Assembly: GCA_016712885.1 (NCBI GenBank)
Contig: JADJQF010000002.1
Coordinates: 496,001 to 560,000 of the forward strand
DNA from: Candidatus Flexicrinis proximus
GTDB lineage: Bacteria > Chloroflexota > Anaerolineae > Aggregatilineales > Phototrophicaceae
DNA length: 64,000 nt
Reading direction: 5' to 3'
How positions within the stretch are numbered: position 1 is the stretch's first letter; each line of letters starts with the position of its first letter. The notes under the pieces are model-generated. The model had not been told where the DNA came from, ran no database searches, and saw only the letters and a list, made by a program, of their open reading frames with translations. Shown here piece by piece: positions 50,432 through 58,738 of the stretch. Both the position numbers and the translations under genes were made by a program.

Positions 50432-51610
50432 ATGGCCGACATCATCATTAAGGCGGGTCGGGAGAAACCGATCCGCAATCAGCACCCGTGGGTATTCAGC
50501 GGCGCAATCGACAATGTTCGCGGGAACCCGGAAGCGGGCGATACCGTAAACATCCTCGCATCAAACGGGGTGTTTCTGGGTCGTGGGTATTACAACCCGA
50601 AATCTCAAATTCAGGCACGAATCCTCACCTGGGACGACGAACCGGTGGACACGGCGTGGTGGCACGCGATGATTCAGCGTGCGGTGGCCGCAAGGTCACA
50701 CCGCCCGCAGAAGGGACCGCGAGCGGTTTATCGTGTGATCAACGCGGAGAATGACTTTCTACCGGGTCTGATCGTCGACCGCTATGGCGACTGGCTGGTG
50801 ATCCAGGCTCTCACGTTGGGCATCGACCAGCGCAAACATGAGATCGTCAAAATCCTGGCCGAGATGCTGGAGCCAAAAGGTATTTACGAGCGGTCAGACG
50901 TGGATGTCCGCAAGCTGGAAGGGCTGCGGCTGGAATCGGGCAACCTGTGGGGCGAGAAACCCCCTGAGCGGATCGAAGTACAGGAGATGACGCGGCACTG
51001 GGTCGATGTGCGGTACGGACACAAGACGGGTCACTATCTCGATCAAGCGATGAACAGGAACCTGTTGCACGGACTGGTCGAACGCATCAAGCCAGCACGC
51101 ATGCTCAACGTGTTCAGCTACACCGGCGGGTTCGGGGTACATGGCGCACTTGCGGGCGCGGAAGTCGTCAATGTCGATAGTTCGGCGGACGTGCTTGACC
51201 TGGCGCGGGCGAATTTCGAGCTGAATCATCTGCAGGCTGAATATGTGGAAGCAGACGCGTTCACCTACCTGCGCGAGTCGCTGGAACGTAAAGACCAATA
51301 CGATGTGATTGTCCTCGACCCGCCAAAGTTCGCGTCCAACAAACAGCAGGTGGACAAGGCGGCGCGCGGTTACAAGGACATCAATCTGTGTGCGTTCCGG
51401 CTCATCAAGTCGGGCGGATACCTGTGGACGTTCTCATGCTCGGGCGCGATTGACGCCGATCTGTTTCAGAAGATCGTGTTCGGGGCGCTGGCCGATGCGG
51501 GACGTCAGGGGCAAATCCTGCGGCACCTAGGGCCAGGCGATGACCATCCGGTCGCGCTCACCTTCCCTGAAGGGGCATACCTCAAAGGTCTTCTGGTACG
51601 CGTCTACTAG
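50432..51610 (+). CDS. Class I rRNA methyltransferase, RlmI-like (PUA plus SAM domain)
   Basis: A 392-residue protein. The N-terminal PUA domain has REKPIRNQHPWVFSGAIDNV. A middle domain holds FLPGLIVDRYGDWLVIQ. The SAM domain shows LNVFSYTGGFGVHGALAGA (motif I), VDSSADVLDLA and the catalytic VIVLDPPKFASNK, with a late FSCSGAID cysteine segment. This is the layout of RlmI, which makes m5C in 23S rRNA; the exact target is not certain. Confidence 0.9.
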   Translation: MADIIIKAGREKPIRNQHPWVFSGAIDNVRGNPEAGDTVNILASNGVFLGRGYYNPKSQIQARILTWDDEPVDTAWWHAMIQRAVAARSHRPQKGPRAVYRVINAENDFLPGLIVDRYGDWLVIQALTLGIDQRKHEIVKILAEMLEPKGIYERSDVDVRKLEGLRLESGNLWGEKPPERIEVQEMTRHWVDVRYGHKTGHYLDQAMNRNLLHGLVERIKPARMLNVFSYTGGFGVHGALAGAEVVNVDSSADVLDLARANFELNHLQAEYVEADAFTYLRESLERKDQYDVIVLDPPKFASNKQQVDKAARGYKDINLCAFRLIKSGGYLWTFSCSGAIDADLFQKIVFGALADAGRQGQILRHLGPGDDHPVALTFPEGAYLKGLLVRVY

Positions 51611-51647
51611 GCGAGGAATTGGTTCCGGCATAGAGGCTATAGGCAGA

Positions 51648-51677
51648 CACCACGACAGAAAACAGTCGTGGTGTTTT
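51648..51677 (+). terminator. Intrinsic terminator after the rRNA methyltransferase gene
   Basis: CACCACGAC and GTCGTGGTG form a perfect 9-bp stem with an 8-base loop followed by four T. It ends the + strand unit 37 bases after the stop codon. Confidence 0.85.
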
Positions 51678-51955
51678 CATTCTCCCCAGATCGAGGACAA
51701 GACAGCGGGCGTAACCGCGGGGCGGCCAGACTGATCGGCAATTTCGAGCCAGTATCCGAGCAAGTCACCGGTGCCTTTGGCGCCGAGGGCGGCGAAGAAC
51801 GGGAGCGCCATGATGACCAGGAGCCAGAAGGTCGGGATTTCACCGACATGGCGCAGCGTTCCGACGGCGAGAAACACGCCAGCAACGGTGGCAGCATCAC
51901 CGACCAGATAGGATACCTGGCGGTAGAGGCGCAGAAACGGGTAGTAGCTGTCCAC
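51677..51955 (-). CDS. Small membrane protein, paralogue of the N-terminal part of the protein encoded at 52204-52842
   Basis: A 92-residue protein with two membrane segments (about 20-36 and 42-58), starting at GTG 51955 behind an AGGTGA. It shares a clear pattern with the next gene's N terminus: FLRLYRQVSYLV versus ILRFYRGISYLV, then GV-L-GT, and GDLLGYWLEIAD versus GDLIGLLLEIRD. Function unknown. The gap behind it (51956-52203) shows no gene or RNA that I recognise. Confidence 0.6.
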   Translation of the reverse strand: MDSYYPFLRLYRQVSYLVGDAATVAGVFLAVGTLRHVGEIPTFWLLVIMALPFFAALGAKGTGDLLGYWLEIADQSGRPAVTPAVLSSIWGE

Positions 51956-52203
51956 ATTTCACCTCGATCCCAAGAGGCCGGCGTCTGCTTTTCGTATCCC
52001 ATTCAGCTCATTGTAGCACCAGCAAAGTATCGGGAGTCTTCCATTCGACTTATCCTGACTGGCCAAGGCTCCCATAACCCGCACAGCTTATGCCAACATC
52101 ATTACTTAGCCCGCAGGTCCCAGGCTATCTATGTCTATCCCAACTGCTCAAAGAAACACCCTGCTCTGTATTCACGATGGATACTCAGGCACATTGCCTT
52201 GAA

Positions 52204-52842
52204 CTAAGGTGCCACTACGGGAAGCGCATTGATCTCGCTCATGTCTTCAGGAAGCTGCAACGCAACCGCCTCAATCCACAGCTCTCCGATTGGTTCAATG
52301 CTGACCAAGTACCAAGTGTTGTTTTCCAGCCGGCCGATCAATTTTGCCTCTGAGCCTTGCATCAAAGGAACCCGAAAGCCGGCAGGCGTTTCATACGCCA
52401 GGAAGTCCGATCCCACACGCAAATCAAAGCGAGGTGCACTAACCATGACGGGAACACCTTTACCCGGCAGCGTCGACTTCCGTACGGCTGCACGTGAGGC
52501 TATTGACGCCGGAGTAGGCATGTGAGCCCCTGTGGGTTCAAAAGCGCTGGTTCCAAGCGCTGTTGACTTCAATTTGCGGATCTCATCGCGTATTTCATTC
52601 AGTACTTTGTCGGTCGACGCCGCGGGGGTGTACAACGACTGCGCGAAGCCGCGGTCTCGGATTTCAAGTAACAGGCCGATCAGGTCACCCACAACGATAT
52701 AAGTTGCTGCGGCCAAGAGCGAACCGACAGCGCCAAGCAAAAATGCGCTGGTACCTAACGACAGAACCACTCCTAACACGAGTATTGCAGCAGCAACAAG
52801 GTACGAAATGCCTCGATAGAAGCGAAGTATGGGATAATCCAT
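52204..52842 (-). CDS. Membrane protein with C-terminal SH3-like domain
   Basis: A 212-residue protein. The start is ATG 52842 (GAGGGG just upstream); the frame is open much further but without coding character. Residues 1-66 carry two membrane segments and match the neighbouring 92-residue protein. A linker with a short charged helix follows (NEIRDEIRKLKS). The C-terminal 90 residues look like an SH3-type barrel (FDLRVGSDFLAYETPAGFRV; NNTWYLVSIEPIGELWIEAV). A -10-like TATACT is at 52877-52882. Confidence 0.6.
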   Translation of the reverse strand: MDYPILRFYRGISYLVAAAILVLGVVLSLGTSAFLLGAVGSLLAAATYIVVGDLIGLLLEIRDRGFAQSLYTPAASTDKVLNEIRDEIRKLKSTALGTSAFEPTGAHMPTPASIASRAAVRKSTLPGKGVPVMVSAPRFDLRVGSDFLAYETPAGFRVPLMQGSEAKLIGRLENNTWYLVSIEPIGELWIEAVALQLPEDMSEINALPVVAP

Positions 52843-52949
52843 GCGCCCCTCATGACTTTTTACGCTAAGCCTGACAAGTATAGCATGGGCAGGTCCAGGG
52901 AGCTTACCAACACTGCCATGAGCAGGATTGCGTAAGGTCAATATTCCCT

Positions 52950-52977
52950 TTGTTTCGGGCGCCGGTCGTGTTATCCT
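52950..52977 (+). promoter_or_regulatory. Candidate aspS promoter
   Basis: TTGTTT (52950-52955), 16 bases and TATCCT (52972-52977). Transcription would begin near 52984, leaving a leader of about 38 bases before aspS. Confidence 0.5.
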
Positions 52978-53022
52978 GATGCGCCGACAATTCGATAAAC
53001 CACACAGCGGACTCAAACCCCT

Positions 53023-54849
53023 ATGATGAAATCCATAACCTGCGGCGAACTGCGCGAATCGCACGTCGGCCAAACCGTAACACTGGCGGGATGGGTCAAC
53101 CGCCGCCGCGATCAGGGCGGTTTGATCTTCATTGACCTGCGCGACCGCTGGGGCATCGTGCAAGTCGTGGTCGACGAACAGGAATCCCCTGCGGCACATG
53201 CGGTGTTTCACAGCGCACGCAGTGAGTATGTGCTGCAAGTTACCGGTACTGTCCGCCGGCGGCCAGCCGGGACTGAAAACGCTGAGATGGCGACCGGCGC
53301 GATCGATGTGGTAGCGGAGGAAGTTACGCTGCTCAACGAATCGAAAGTGCCACCGTTCCTGATCAACCGCGACGAGAACATCGACGAGGCCCGGCGGATG
53401 CAGTACCGCTATCTGGATCTGCGGCGTCCGAATATGCAGCAGAACCTGCTGCTGCGGCACCGGATCGTCAAGTTCGTCCGGGATTACCTGGATGACAAAA
53501 GCTTTCTTGAAATCGAGACGCCGATCCTGTTTAAGACCACCCCGGAAGGCGCGCGCGACTTTCTGGTGCCGAGCCGACTGCAGCCAGGGAAATTTTACGC
53601 CCTACCCCAATCCCCCCAACAATTGAAGCAGCTGCTGATGGTGGCTGGATACGAGAAGTATTTCCAGATTGCGCGGTGCTTCCGCGACGAGGACCTGCGA
53701 GGCGACCGCCAACCCGAGTTCACCCAGCTCGATATGGAACTGAGCTTCGTTGAACGGGAAGATATGCTGCAGCTGATGGAAGGCATGGTTATCGCGCTGG
53801 CCGAGACGGTCGTGCCGCAGAAGAAACTCAAGTACAAGCCGCTGCGCCGTCTGATTTACAGCGAGGCGATGGAGAAATACGGGAGCGACAAACCCGACCT
53901 GCGCTACGATCTGGAAGCAGTTGACGTCTCAGATATCGCAGGGGCAAGCGCGTTCCCGATCTTTCAGGCGAACGTGGCCGATGGCAAGCCGGTCAAAGTG
54001 ATCTGTGCACCCGGGTTGAACCGCCGTCTCGACGACAAGACGCAGGCGCTGACTGGCGAGGCCCTCAAACGGCTGATGAAGGAACTGGAAGATACCGCCA
54101 AAACGGTGGGCGCGAAAGGCCTCGCCTATATGGCGCTGCCGCTGGAGGAAACTGGAGAGGTCAAAGGACCGATCGGCAAGTTCTTCAGCGTGGAACAGAA
54201 GCTGGAGCTCTTCGAACGAAGCGGCGCAAAGCCCGGCGACGTGCTGATGTTCATCTCTGACAAGCGCGACACAGTATATGCCGCGGTTGACAAGCTTCGG
54301 CGAACGGTGGCGGGACTTCTGAACCTTGCCGACCCTGATGTGCTGGACTTTGCCTGGATTATCGACTTCCCGATGTTCTACTGGGACGAAGAGAACAAGC
54401 GCTGGGACCCGTCGCAGCACATGTTCACGATGCCGATGCCGGAAGATGTGCACTATCTGGACAGCGACCCCGGAAAAGCACGCGGCAGCCAATACGACCT
54501 GATCTGCAACGGCTACGAGGTCGGCGGAGGAAGCATCCGTATCCACGACCGCGCCCTGCAAGAGAAGATTTTCCCGCTGATCGGGCAGACGATGGAACAC
54601 GCCCGCGATCAGTTCGGCCACATGCTGGAAGCGTTCGAATACGGCGTGCCGCCCCACGGCGGAATGGCATGGGGGATTGACCGTATCAGTATGATCTTCG
54701 CCGGTGCCGATAACATCCGCGAGGTCATTGCCTTCCCGAAGACGCAGTCCGGAAGCGACGCGATGGCCCATGCGCCATCGGAAGCCGAGCCGAAACAGCT
54801 GGCGGAACTGTATCTGCAGCTGGCACCGCTGCCACAAGACGAGAAGTAG
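53023..54849 (+). CDS. aspS: Aspartyl-tRNA synthetase, bacterial type
   Basis: A 608-residue class II synthetase. It has an N-terminal OB anticodon-binding domain (VTLAGWVNRRRDQGGLIFID), motif 2 region YFQIARCFRDEDLRGDRQPE, the bacterial GAD insertion (about 300-420) and motif 3 GGMAWGIDRISMIFAGA. It charges tRNA-Asp. Whether it also charges tRNA-Asn cannot be told here. The start is ATG 53023; an adjacent second ATG is equally possible. Confidence 0.96.
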   Translation: MMKSITCGELRESHVGQTVTLAGWVNRRRDQGGLIFIDLRDRWGIVQVVVDEQESPAAHAVFHSARSEYVLQVTGTVRRRPAGTENAEMATGAIDVVAEEVTLLNESKVPPFLINRDENIDEARRMQYRYLDLRRPNMQQNLLLRHRIVKFVRDYLDDKSFLEIETPILFKTTPEGARDFLVPSRLQPGKFYALPQSPQQLKQLLMVAGYEKYFQIARCFRDEDLRGDRQPEFTQLDMELSFVEREDMLQLMEGMVIALAETVVPQKKLKYKPLRRLIYSEAMEKYGSDKPDLRYDLEAVDVSDIAGASAFPIFQANVADGKPVKVICAPGLNRRLDDKTQALTGEALKRLMKELEDTAKTVGAKGLAYMALPLEETGEVKGPIGKFFSVEQKLELFERSGAKPGDVLMFISDKRDTVYAAVDKLRRTVAGLLNLADPDVLDFAWIIDFPMFYWDEENKRWDPSQHMFTMPMPEDVHYLDSDPGKARGSQYDLICNGYEVGGGSIRIHDRALQEKIFPLIGQTMEHARDQFGHMLEAFEYGVPPHGGMAWGIDRISMIFAGADNIREVIAFPKTQSGSDAMAHAPSEAEPKQLAELYLQLAPLPQDEK

Positions 54850-54867
54850 ACCGGACGAGTCATGACA

Positions 54868-54907
54868 AAGTGCGTGGCAAGCCGTTTACTCCGTTTGCCA
54901 CGCACTT
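54868..54907 (+). terminator. Hairpin after aspS
   Basis: AAGTGCGTGGCAA and TTGCCACGCACTT form a perfect 13-bp stem with a 14-base loop, followed by a short T-rich tail (CTTGTG). Position 19 bases after the aspS stop fits a terminator, though the U tract is weak. Confidence 0.75.
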
Positions 54908-54970
54908 CTTGTGTGCCCCGACCACAGTACTTCTCTCCCGTTTACCCTTTCGCGAGACGGGACTTTCTGG

Positions 54971-54976
54971 TATAAA
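54971..54976 (+). promoter_or_regulatory. Promoter -10 of the 6S RNA candidate
   Basis: TGG-TATAAA is an extended -10 element. The RNA would start near 54982. No strong -35 is visible. Confidence 0.55.
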
Positions 54977-54981
54977 GAGAG

Positions 54982-55160
54982 GTACCTGCGATGTACGTGA
55001 TGTCACGTCGCGTTTGGGCCAACACTCAATACAAGGGTGGCCGATTTTCTCGAATCAACGTGATAGGCTCGCGTAGCCAAGACGCGGATTTGAGGAAGGC
55101 TTCCCACCTGCAACTGCAGGTTCAAAACAGAGTGGCACACGGCATCGTGGGGTTCTTAAA
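54982..55160 (+). ncRNA. ssrS: Probable 6S RNA
   Basis: A non-coding unit between aspS and the LCP gene with its own -10 element and terminator. The ends pair: CCTGCGATGT (54985-54994) with GCATCGTGGG (55142-55151), ten pairs including G-U. A distal helix pairs TTCTCGAATC with GATTTGAGGA over ten pairs and closes a long apical arm containing GGCT/AGCC. Between the two helices lies an unpaired central region with small hairpins on both sides, among them ACCTGC-AACT-GCAGGT. This closing stem, bubble and apical arm architecture is that of 6S RNA, which mimics an open promoter and binds the RNA polymerase-sigma A holoenzyme. The 3' part (CACCT hairpin, AGGTTCAAAAC, CACGGCATC) resembles known 6S RNAs. 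In Bacillus the 6S-1 gene also lies beside aspS. Confidence 0.75.
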
Positions 55161-55167
55161 TAATGAC

Positions 55168-55202
55168 AGCGGCGCGGGACTAATGTTCCCCGCGCCGCTT
55201 TT
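55168..55202 (+). terminator. Terminator of the 6S RNA unit
   Basis: AGCGGCGCGGG and CCCGCGCCGCT form an 11-bp stem with a short loop and run into T4. It also separates the RNA from the opposing LCP gene. Confidence 0.88.
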
Positions 55203-55243
55203 CATTCTATTGCCGTGGCTGGCACCCGCGCTACAGAGACGGA

Positions 55244-56611
55244 TTATTCGCCGTAGTTCGCGCCGAAGATCTCGATCATCAGATTGCCGAGGCGCGCGCG
55301 ATTGGGGATGAGGACAGCGGCCCCGGAAGCCGTCGTATAGTTGCTGAGATAGCTGAAGTCGATGCCGCCGCGTTTGATGCTGTCCACGTCCAAGTCCTTG
55401 ACGAACAGACCGAGCTGGATCAGTTTTTCCAGCGCGATGTCGGTATAGAAGTTATCGCGGATGGCGGACCAGAGCTGCGAGGCGTTGGCCAAGAGGACCG
55501 GAATCATCTCAGGACTCGTCGCCTTGTCCTTGATGGCCATGATGACTTCCTGCTGGCGCTCGTTACGGCTGATGTCACTGTCACCATGACGGGTGCGGGC
55601 AAACTTGAGCGCTGTTGAGCCGTCGAGCAGGTGATGACCTGCACGCAGGTAGAAGGGGTCATAACCGTAAGTCATGTTGGGATAGAGCGGATCGTTGATG
55701 TTGTAGTCAAGGTCTACCTCGATGCCACCCAGCGCATCGACGATAGTGACGAAGGCATTGAAGTCGACTACGACATAATGATTGATGCGGATGCCGAGAT
55801 TGTACTGGACGGTTTCCATCGCCAGGCGCGGACCATAGCCGGACTGGCGCAGTTCGCCGAGAACCATCGCTTCGTTGACGCGGCGCTCCCCGTAGCCCGG
55901 CACCGAGACCCAGAGGTCGCGGGGGATACTGAGCATACCCGCTTCGCCTGTACGCGGGTCGAGGCTGAGAATTAGCATGGTATCGGTACGGTAGCTCAGG
56001 CCTTTTTCGCCGGGGCGCCGGTCAATGCCCATGAGCAGAACGGTAAGGCGCGATTGGCCATCCCACGGCTCAAGGACGATGCGCTGTCCCTCGATGTTGA
56101 TAGCCTGACCCATGGCGATCAGGCCGCCATCATTGAGGAAGGTCATGGGCGTGGGAAGCGCGGCGACAATCGGCGACTCACTGGTGGGGACGATATCCTG
56201 CTGCGCCCGTGACGCACGAACCAGAACAAACATGCCGAGGCTCATGACCACCGCGACGCCAAACAGGGCGGCAGCGATCACCACCCAGGCCCACTCCCCG
56301 CCTTTCTGACGCTGGTTGGCCTGCCGGTAGTAGGAGCGCTGACGGGCGCCGGTCTGAGGGCGGACCGGCGCGGGTGGAAGCGGCAGACCGACGCGCGGGA
56401 CGCTCTGCTGCGTCGAGATCGGGCCGCTGATGGAGGGAGCCGTGGGCGCAGGCGTGCCCCGCTGCGGCAACCGGATTATCTCAGGCGCTTTTGGCACGAG
56501 ATCAGCCTTGATGGTCTCTTCTGCCATCGAGCCGGGATTCACCGCACGGCCGCTTAAGAGCGTATCTTCTGCGGACGGTTTTTGCTCCGCGTTTGGATCG
56601 AGTGGGGGCAT
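55244..56611 (-). CDS. LytR-CpsA-Psr (LCP) family protein
   Basis: A 455-residue protein. A cytoplasmic, proline-rich tail (about 1-105) precedes one membrane segment (VVIAAALFGVAVVMSLGMFV). An extracellular LCP domain follows from about residue 190: VLLMGIDRRPGEKGLSYRTD, MLSIPRDLWVSVPGYGERRV, VDALGGIEVDLDYNI and KFARTRHGDSDISRNERQQE. LCP enzymes transfer lipid-linked glycopolymers to the cell wall. This fits the surface-glycan genes elsewhere in the window. Confidence 0.92.
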   Translation of the reverse strand: MPPLDPNAEQKPSAEDTLLSGRAVNPGSMAEETIKADLVPKAPEIIRLPQRGTPAPTAPSISGPISTQQSVPRVGLPLPPAPVRPQTGARQRSYYRQANQRQKGGEWAWVVIAAALFGVAVVMSLGMFVLVRASRAQQDIVPTSESPIVAALPTPMTFLNDGGLIAMGQAINIEGQRIVLEPWDGQSRLTVLLMGIDRRPGEKGLSYRTDTMLILSLDPRTGEAGMLSIPRDLWVSVPGYGERRVNEAMVLGELRQSGYGPRLAMETVQYNLGIRINHYVVVDFNAFVTIVDALGGIEVDLDYNINDPLYPNMTYGYDPFYLRAGHHLLDGSTALKFARTRHGDSDISRNERQQEVIMAIKDKATSPEMIPVLLANASQLWSAIRDNFYTDIALEKLIQLGLFVKDLDVDSIKRGGIDFSYLSNYTTASGAAVLIPNRARLGNLMIEIFGANYGE

Positions 56612-56683
56612 AGGTTGTCAACCGTGCTTGGCGGTGTGCGCCAAAGCGAGTAAACTTCTTCTTGTCTCTAGGGAGAGTATAGG

Positions 56684-57508
56684 GTGAGCGTGAATCAGCG
56701 TCAATGGCGCTTAATCTGCGATGAACCGGCGACAGGCCGCTGGAACATGGCGTGCGATGAAGCGATCTTAGCAGCAATCGGCGCAGGCGATCAACCACCG
56801 ACATTGCGACTCTATGCTTGGGAGCCGGCCTGCCTGTCACTCGGGATCAGTCAATCGGCGGCAGAAGCGGATTTCGACAGCATGGACGCGCGCGGCTGGC
56901 AAATTGTTCGCAGGCCAACCGGAGGGCGGGCCATTCTGCACACCGACGAACTTACCTACAGCCTGACCCTCCCGCCTGACCACAGGCTTGCAGCGCTGGA
57001 CATCGTCGAAAGCTACCGACAAATCAGCGGAGCGCTGATGTATGCGCTGGAGCGGCTGGGGGCGCAGCCACATTCGGAACGGCGCTCGGAACCGGCAGCC
57101 AAACGCCCGGGAGCGGTATGCTTCGAAGTACCGTCGCACTACGAAATCACGGTTGACGGGCGCAAGCTGGCCGGAAGCGCACAGATGCGAAAAAAGAGCG
57201 GGATGCTGCAACATGGCAGCCTGCCGCTGTATGGCGATGTGGCGCGGATATGCGACGCGCTGGTGTACGAATCAGATGATGCCCGAGAGGCGGCCAAGAC
57301 GGTCGTCCGGGAGCGTGCCACGACGCTGGCTGATGCGATTGGCCGGACGGTTGCGTGGGATGAGGCTGCGGCGGCGCTGGCCGACGGGTTCAGCAACGTG
57401 TTCGATGTCGAGCTGATCGACGGCAAGCTGTCAGATGCCGAAACCGAGTGGGCAACCAACCTTGAGCGCGAGAAGTACGGCGCTTTTGACCATATTCACG
57501 CCCGGTAA
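56684..57508 (+). CDS. lipM: Octanoyltransferase LipM-like (lipoate ligase fold)
   Basis: A 274-residue protein of the BPL/LplA/LipB family. It has WNMACDEAILAAI and RLYAWEPACLSLGISQS near the N terminus, the conserved RRPTGGRAILHTDELTYSL and the catalytic cysteine in AVCFEVPSHYEITVDGRKLA, followed by GSAQMRKKSGMLQHGSLPL. The cysteine in this place is typical of LipM octanoyltransferases, which move octanoate from acyl carrier protein to GcvH or E2 proteins. LplA-type ligase activity cannot be excluded. GTG 56684 follows GGAGAG. Confidence 0.85.
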   Translation: MSVNQRQWRLICDEPATGRWNMACDEAILAAIGAGDQPPTLRLYAWEPACLSLGISQSAAEADFDSMDARGWQIVRRPTGGRAILHTDELTYSLTLPPDHRLAALDIVESYRQISGALMYALERLGAQPHSERRSEPAAKRPGAVCFEVPSHYEITVDGRKLAGSAQMRKKSGMLQHGSLPLYGDVARICDALVYESDDAREAAKTVVRERATTLADAIGRTVAWDEAAAALADGFSNVFDVELIDGKLSDAETEWATNLEREKYGAFDHIHAR

Positions 57509-57510
57509 TC

Positions 57511-58452
57511 ATGTCGAACCAACGCCAACTACCCCTCTTTCAACAACGCCCGTCTTCGTCCGAAGAAATCACGCGGGCGACCCCGTTTAACGCGACGTGG
57601 GAGCTTTTCGCGGAACACCTGTCTGTGGAAGGCAAGTCGGACCACACGGTGGTGGCGTTCACGTCCGACCTCGACCTGTTCGGGCAATTTCACGGCAAAG
57701 GCGTGGCGATCGGGGACATCAAGACTGAAGACCTCGACGGTTTTATGCACTGGCTGGAATACGGACGCGACGTGCCTTGCAGCCGAAAGAGCTACGCGCG
57801 GCGGGTGACGACGCTCAAAGTGTACTTCAAGTGGCTGCATGACCTGGGCGCGCTGAAATCCGACCCAGCCAAGGCGATCCTGCAACGCAGCGGCCCTGCC
57901 CCACTCTCGGACGTGCTGACGCCGGCGCAGACCGAAGCGTGCCTGCATGCCTCGCGGACATTCACCTTCCGGCGGGGATATATACCCGACACGCGCCCCG
58001 AAATGCTGCTGCGGCTGCTGCTGGAGACCGGGATCAAGAAGAACGAGGCGATGGCGCTGACGCCGGCCAACCTGATCACCGATGACCCGCAAGCGCTGAT
58101 GATCGAGGTACGGTTCAAGGTGCGGAACGTCTTCAAGGAACGCAAAATCCCGGTGGCGCGCGATTGGCTGCCGCTGTACGAAGTCTATATGAGCCAGTAC
58201 GCGCCATCACAGGTTATTTTCGACTGCACGGCGCGCAATCTGGAATACGTGCTGGCGCATATCGGCGAAAAGGTCGCGCTCCCTTTCAAGCTCTCGTTCG
58301 AAATCTGCCGTTGGACAAGCGCACTGAACGACCTGCGCTCAGGGATGGGTGAAGACACTATCCGTCAGAAGCTGGGGCTGAGCGATATCAGCTGGTACGA
58401 AACCGGCCAGAAGCTGCGCGAACTGCGTAAGCGCCTGGAAGAAGGAAGATAG
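57511..58452 (+). CDS. Tyrosine recombinase-like protein without the catalytic residues
   Basis: A 313-residue protein with an N-terminal SAM-like core-binding domain (FAEHLSVEGKSDHTVVAFTS; YARRVTTLKVYFKWLHDLG) and a C-terminal integrase-type domain. The catalytic positions are changed. The first Arg segment reads ETGIKKNEAMAL (Arg to Lys), the HxxR box reads FEICRW (His to Glu), LGH is LGL, and ISWYETGQ puts Gly where the nucleophile Tyr is expected. It probably binds DNA but does not recombine it. It follows lipM by two bases and is itself abutted by a small membrane protein gene. Confidence 0.65.
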   Translation: MSNQRQLPLFQQRPSSSEEITRATPFNATWELFAEHLSVEGKSDHTVVAFTSDLDLFGQFHGKGVAIGDIKTEDLDGFMHWLEYGRDVPCSRKSYARRVTTLKVYFKWLHDLGALKSDPAKAILQRSGPAPLSDVLTPAQTEACLHASRTFTFRRGYIPDTRPEMLLRLLLETGIKKNEAMALTPANLITDDPQALMIEVRFKVRNVFKERKIPVARDWLPLYEVYMSQYAPSQVIFDCTARNLEYVLAHIGEKVALPFKLSFEICRWTSALNDLRSGMGEDTIRQKLGLSDISWYETGQKLRELRKRLEEGR

Positions 58453-58674
58453 ATGCGCCGGCTCTTCTCTCTTGAGTTTACGTTTACCAAACGACTGCTT
58501 GGCCTGCTGCTGGTGGCGGCAGGTGTGCTTGGCAACGGCGCGCTGATTTTGTTCGATATCCTCCGCAAGTCCGATCAAGGCGCTGGACCCGCACAGCGCG
58601 CCGCGATGGTCGCGCTGGCGATTGGCGCGGTGATCGGGCTAACGCTGATACCGCTCGGACGTGCGAAGGCATGA
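58453..58674 (+). CDS. Small two-segment membrane protein
   Basis: A 73-residue protein whose ATG immediately follows the previous stop. Two membrane segments are visible (about 14-33 and 50-66), with a short charged loop between. No family recognised. Coupling to the recombinase-like gene suggests joint expression. Confidence 0.55.
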   Translation: MRRLFSLEFTFTKRLLGLLLVAAGVLGNGALILFDILRKSDQGAGPAQRAAMVALAIGAVIGLTLIPLGRAKA

Positions 58675-58738
58675 ACACACTCGAAGCGATTCAGCCGTCG
58701 GGCCGCGCTGCGTTCTACGGTGGCAGGCGGGACTGGCT

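Noticed and set aside
52843..53460. The long upstream extension of the frame of the membrane protein encoded at 52204-52842.
   Set aside because: It runs antisense through aspS, has an unlikely Arg/His/Gln-rich composition, and a good start with GAGGGG exists at 52842.
54982..55160. tmRNA, RNase P RNA or SRP RNA as alternatives for the RNA after aspS.
   Set aside because: It is too short for tmRNA or RNase P RNA, and the conserved SRP loop GGAAGCAGCC is missing; the rod-and-bubble fold fits 6S RNA better.
57511..58452. An integrase marking a mobile element.
   Set aside because: Catalytic residues are lost, no attachment-site repeats or cargo genes are seen, and the flanking genes are ordinary chromosomal ones.
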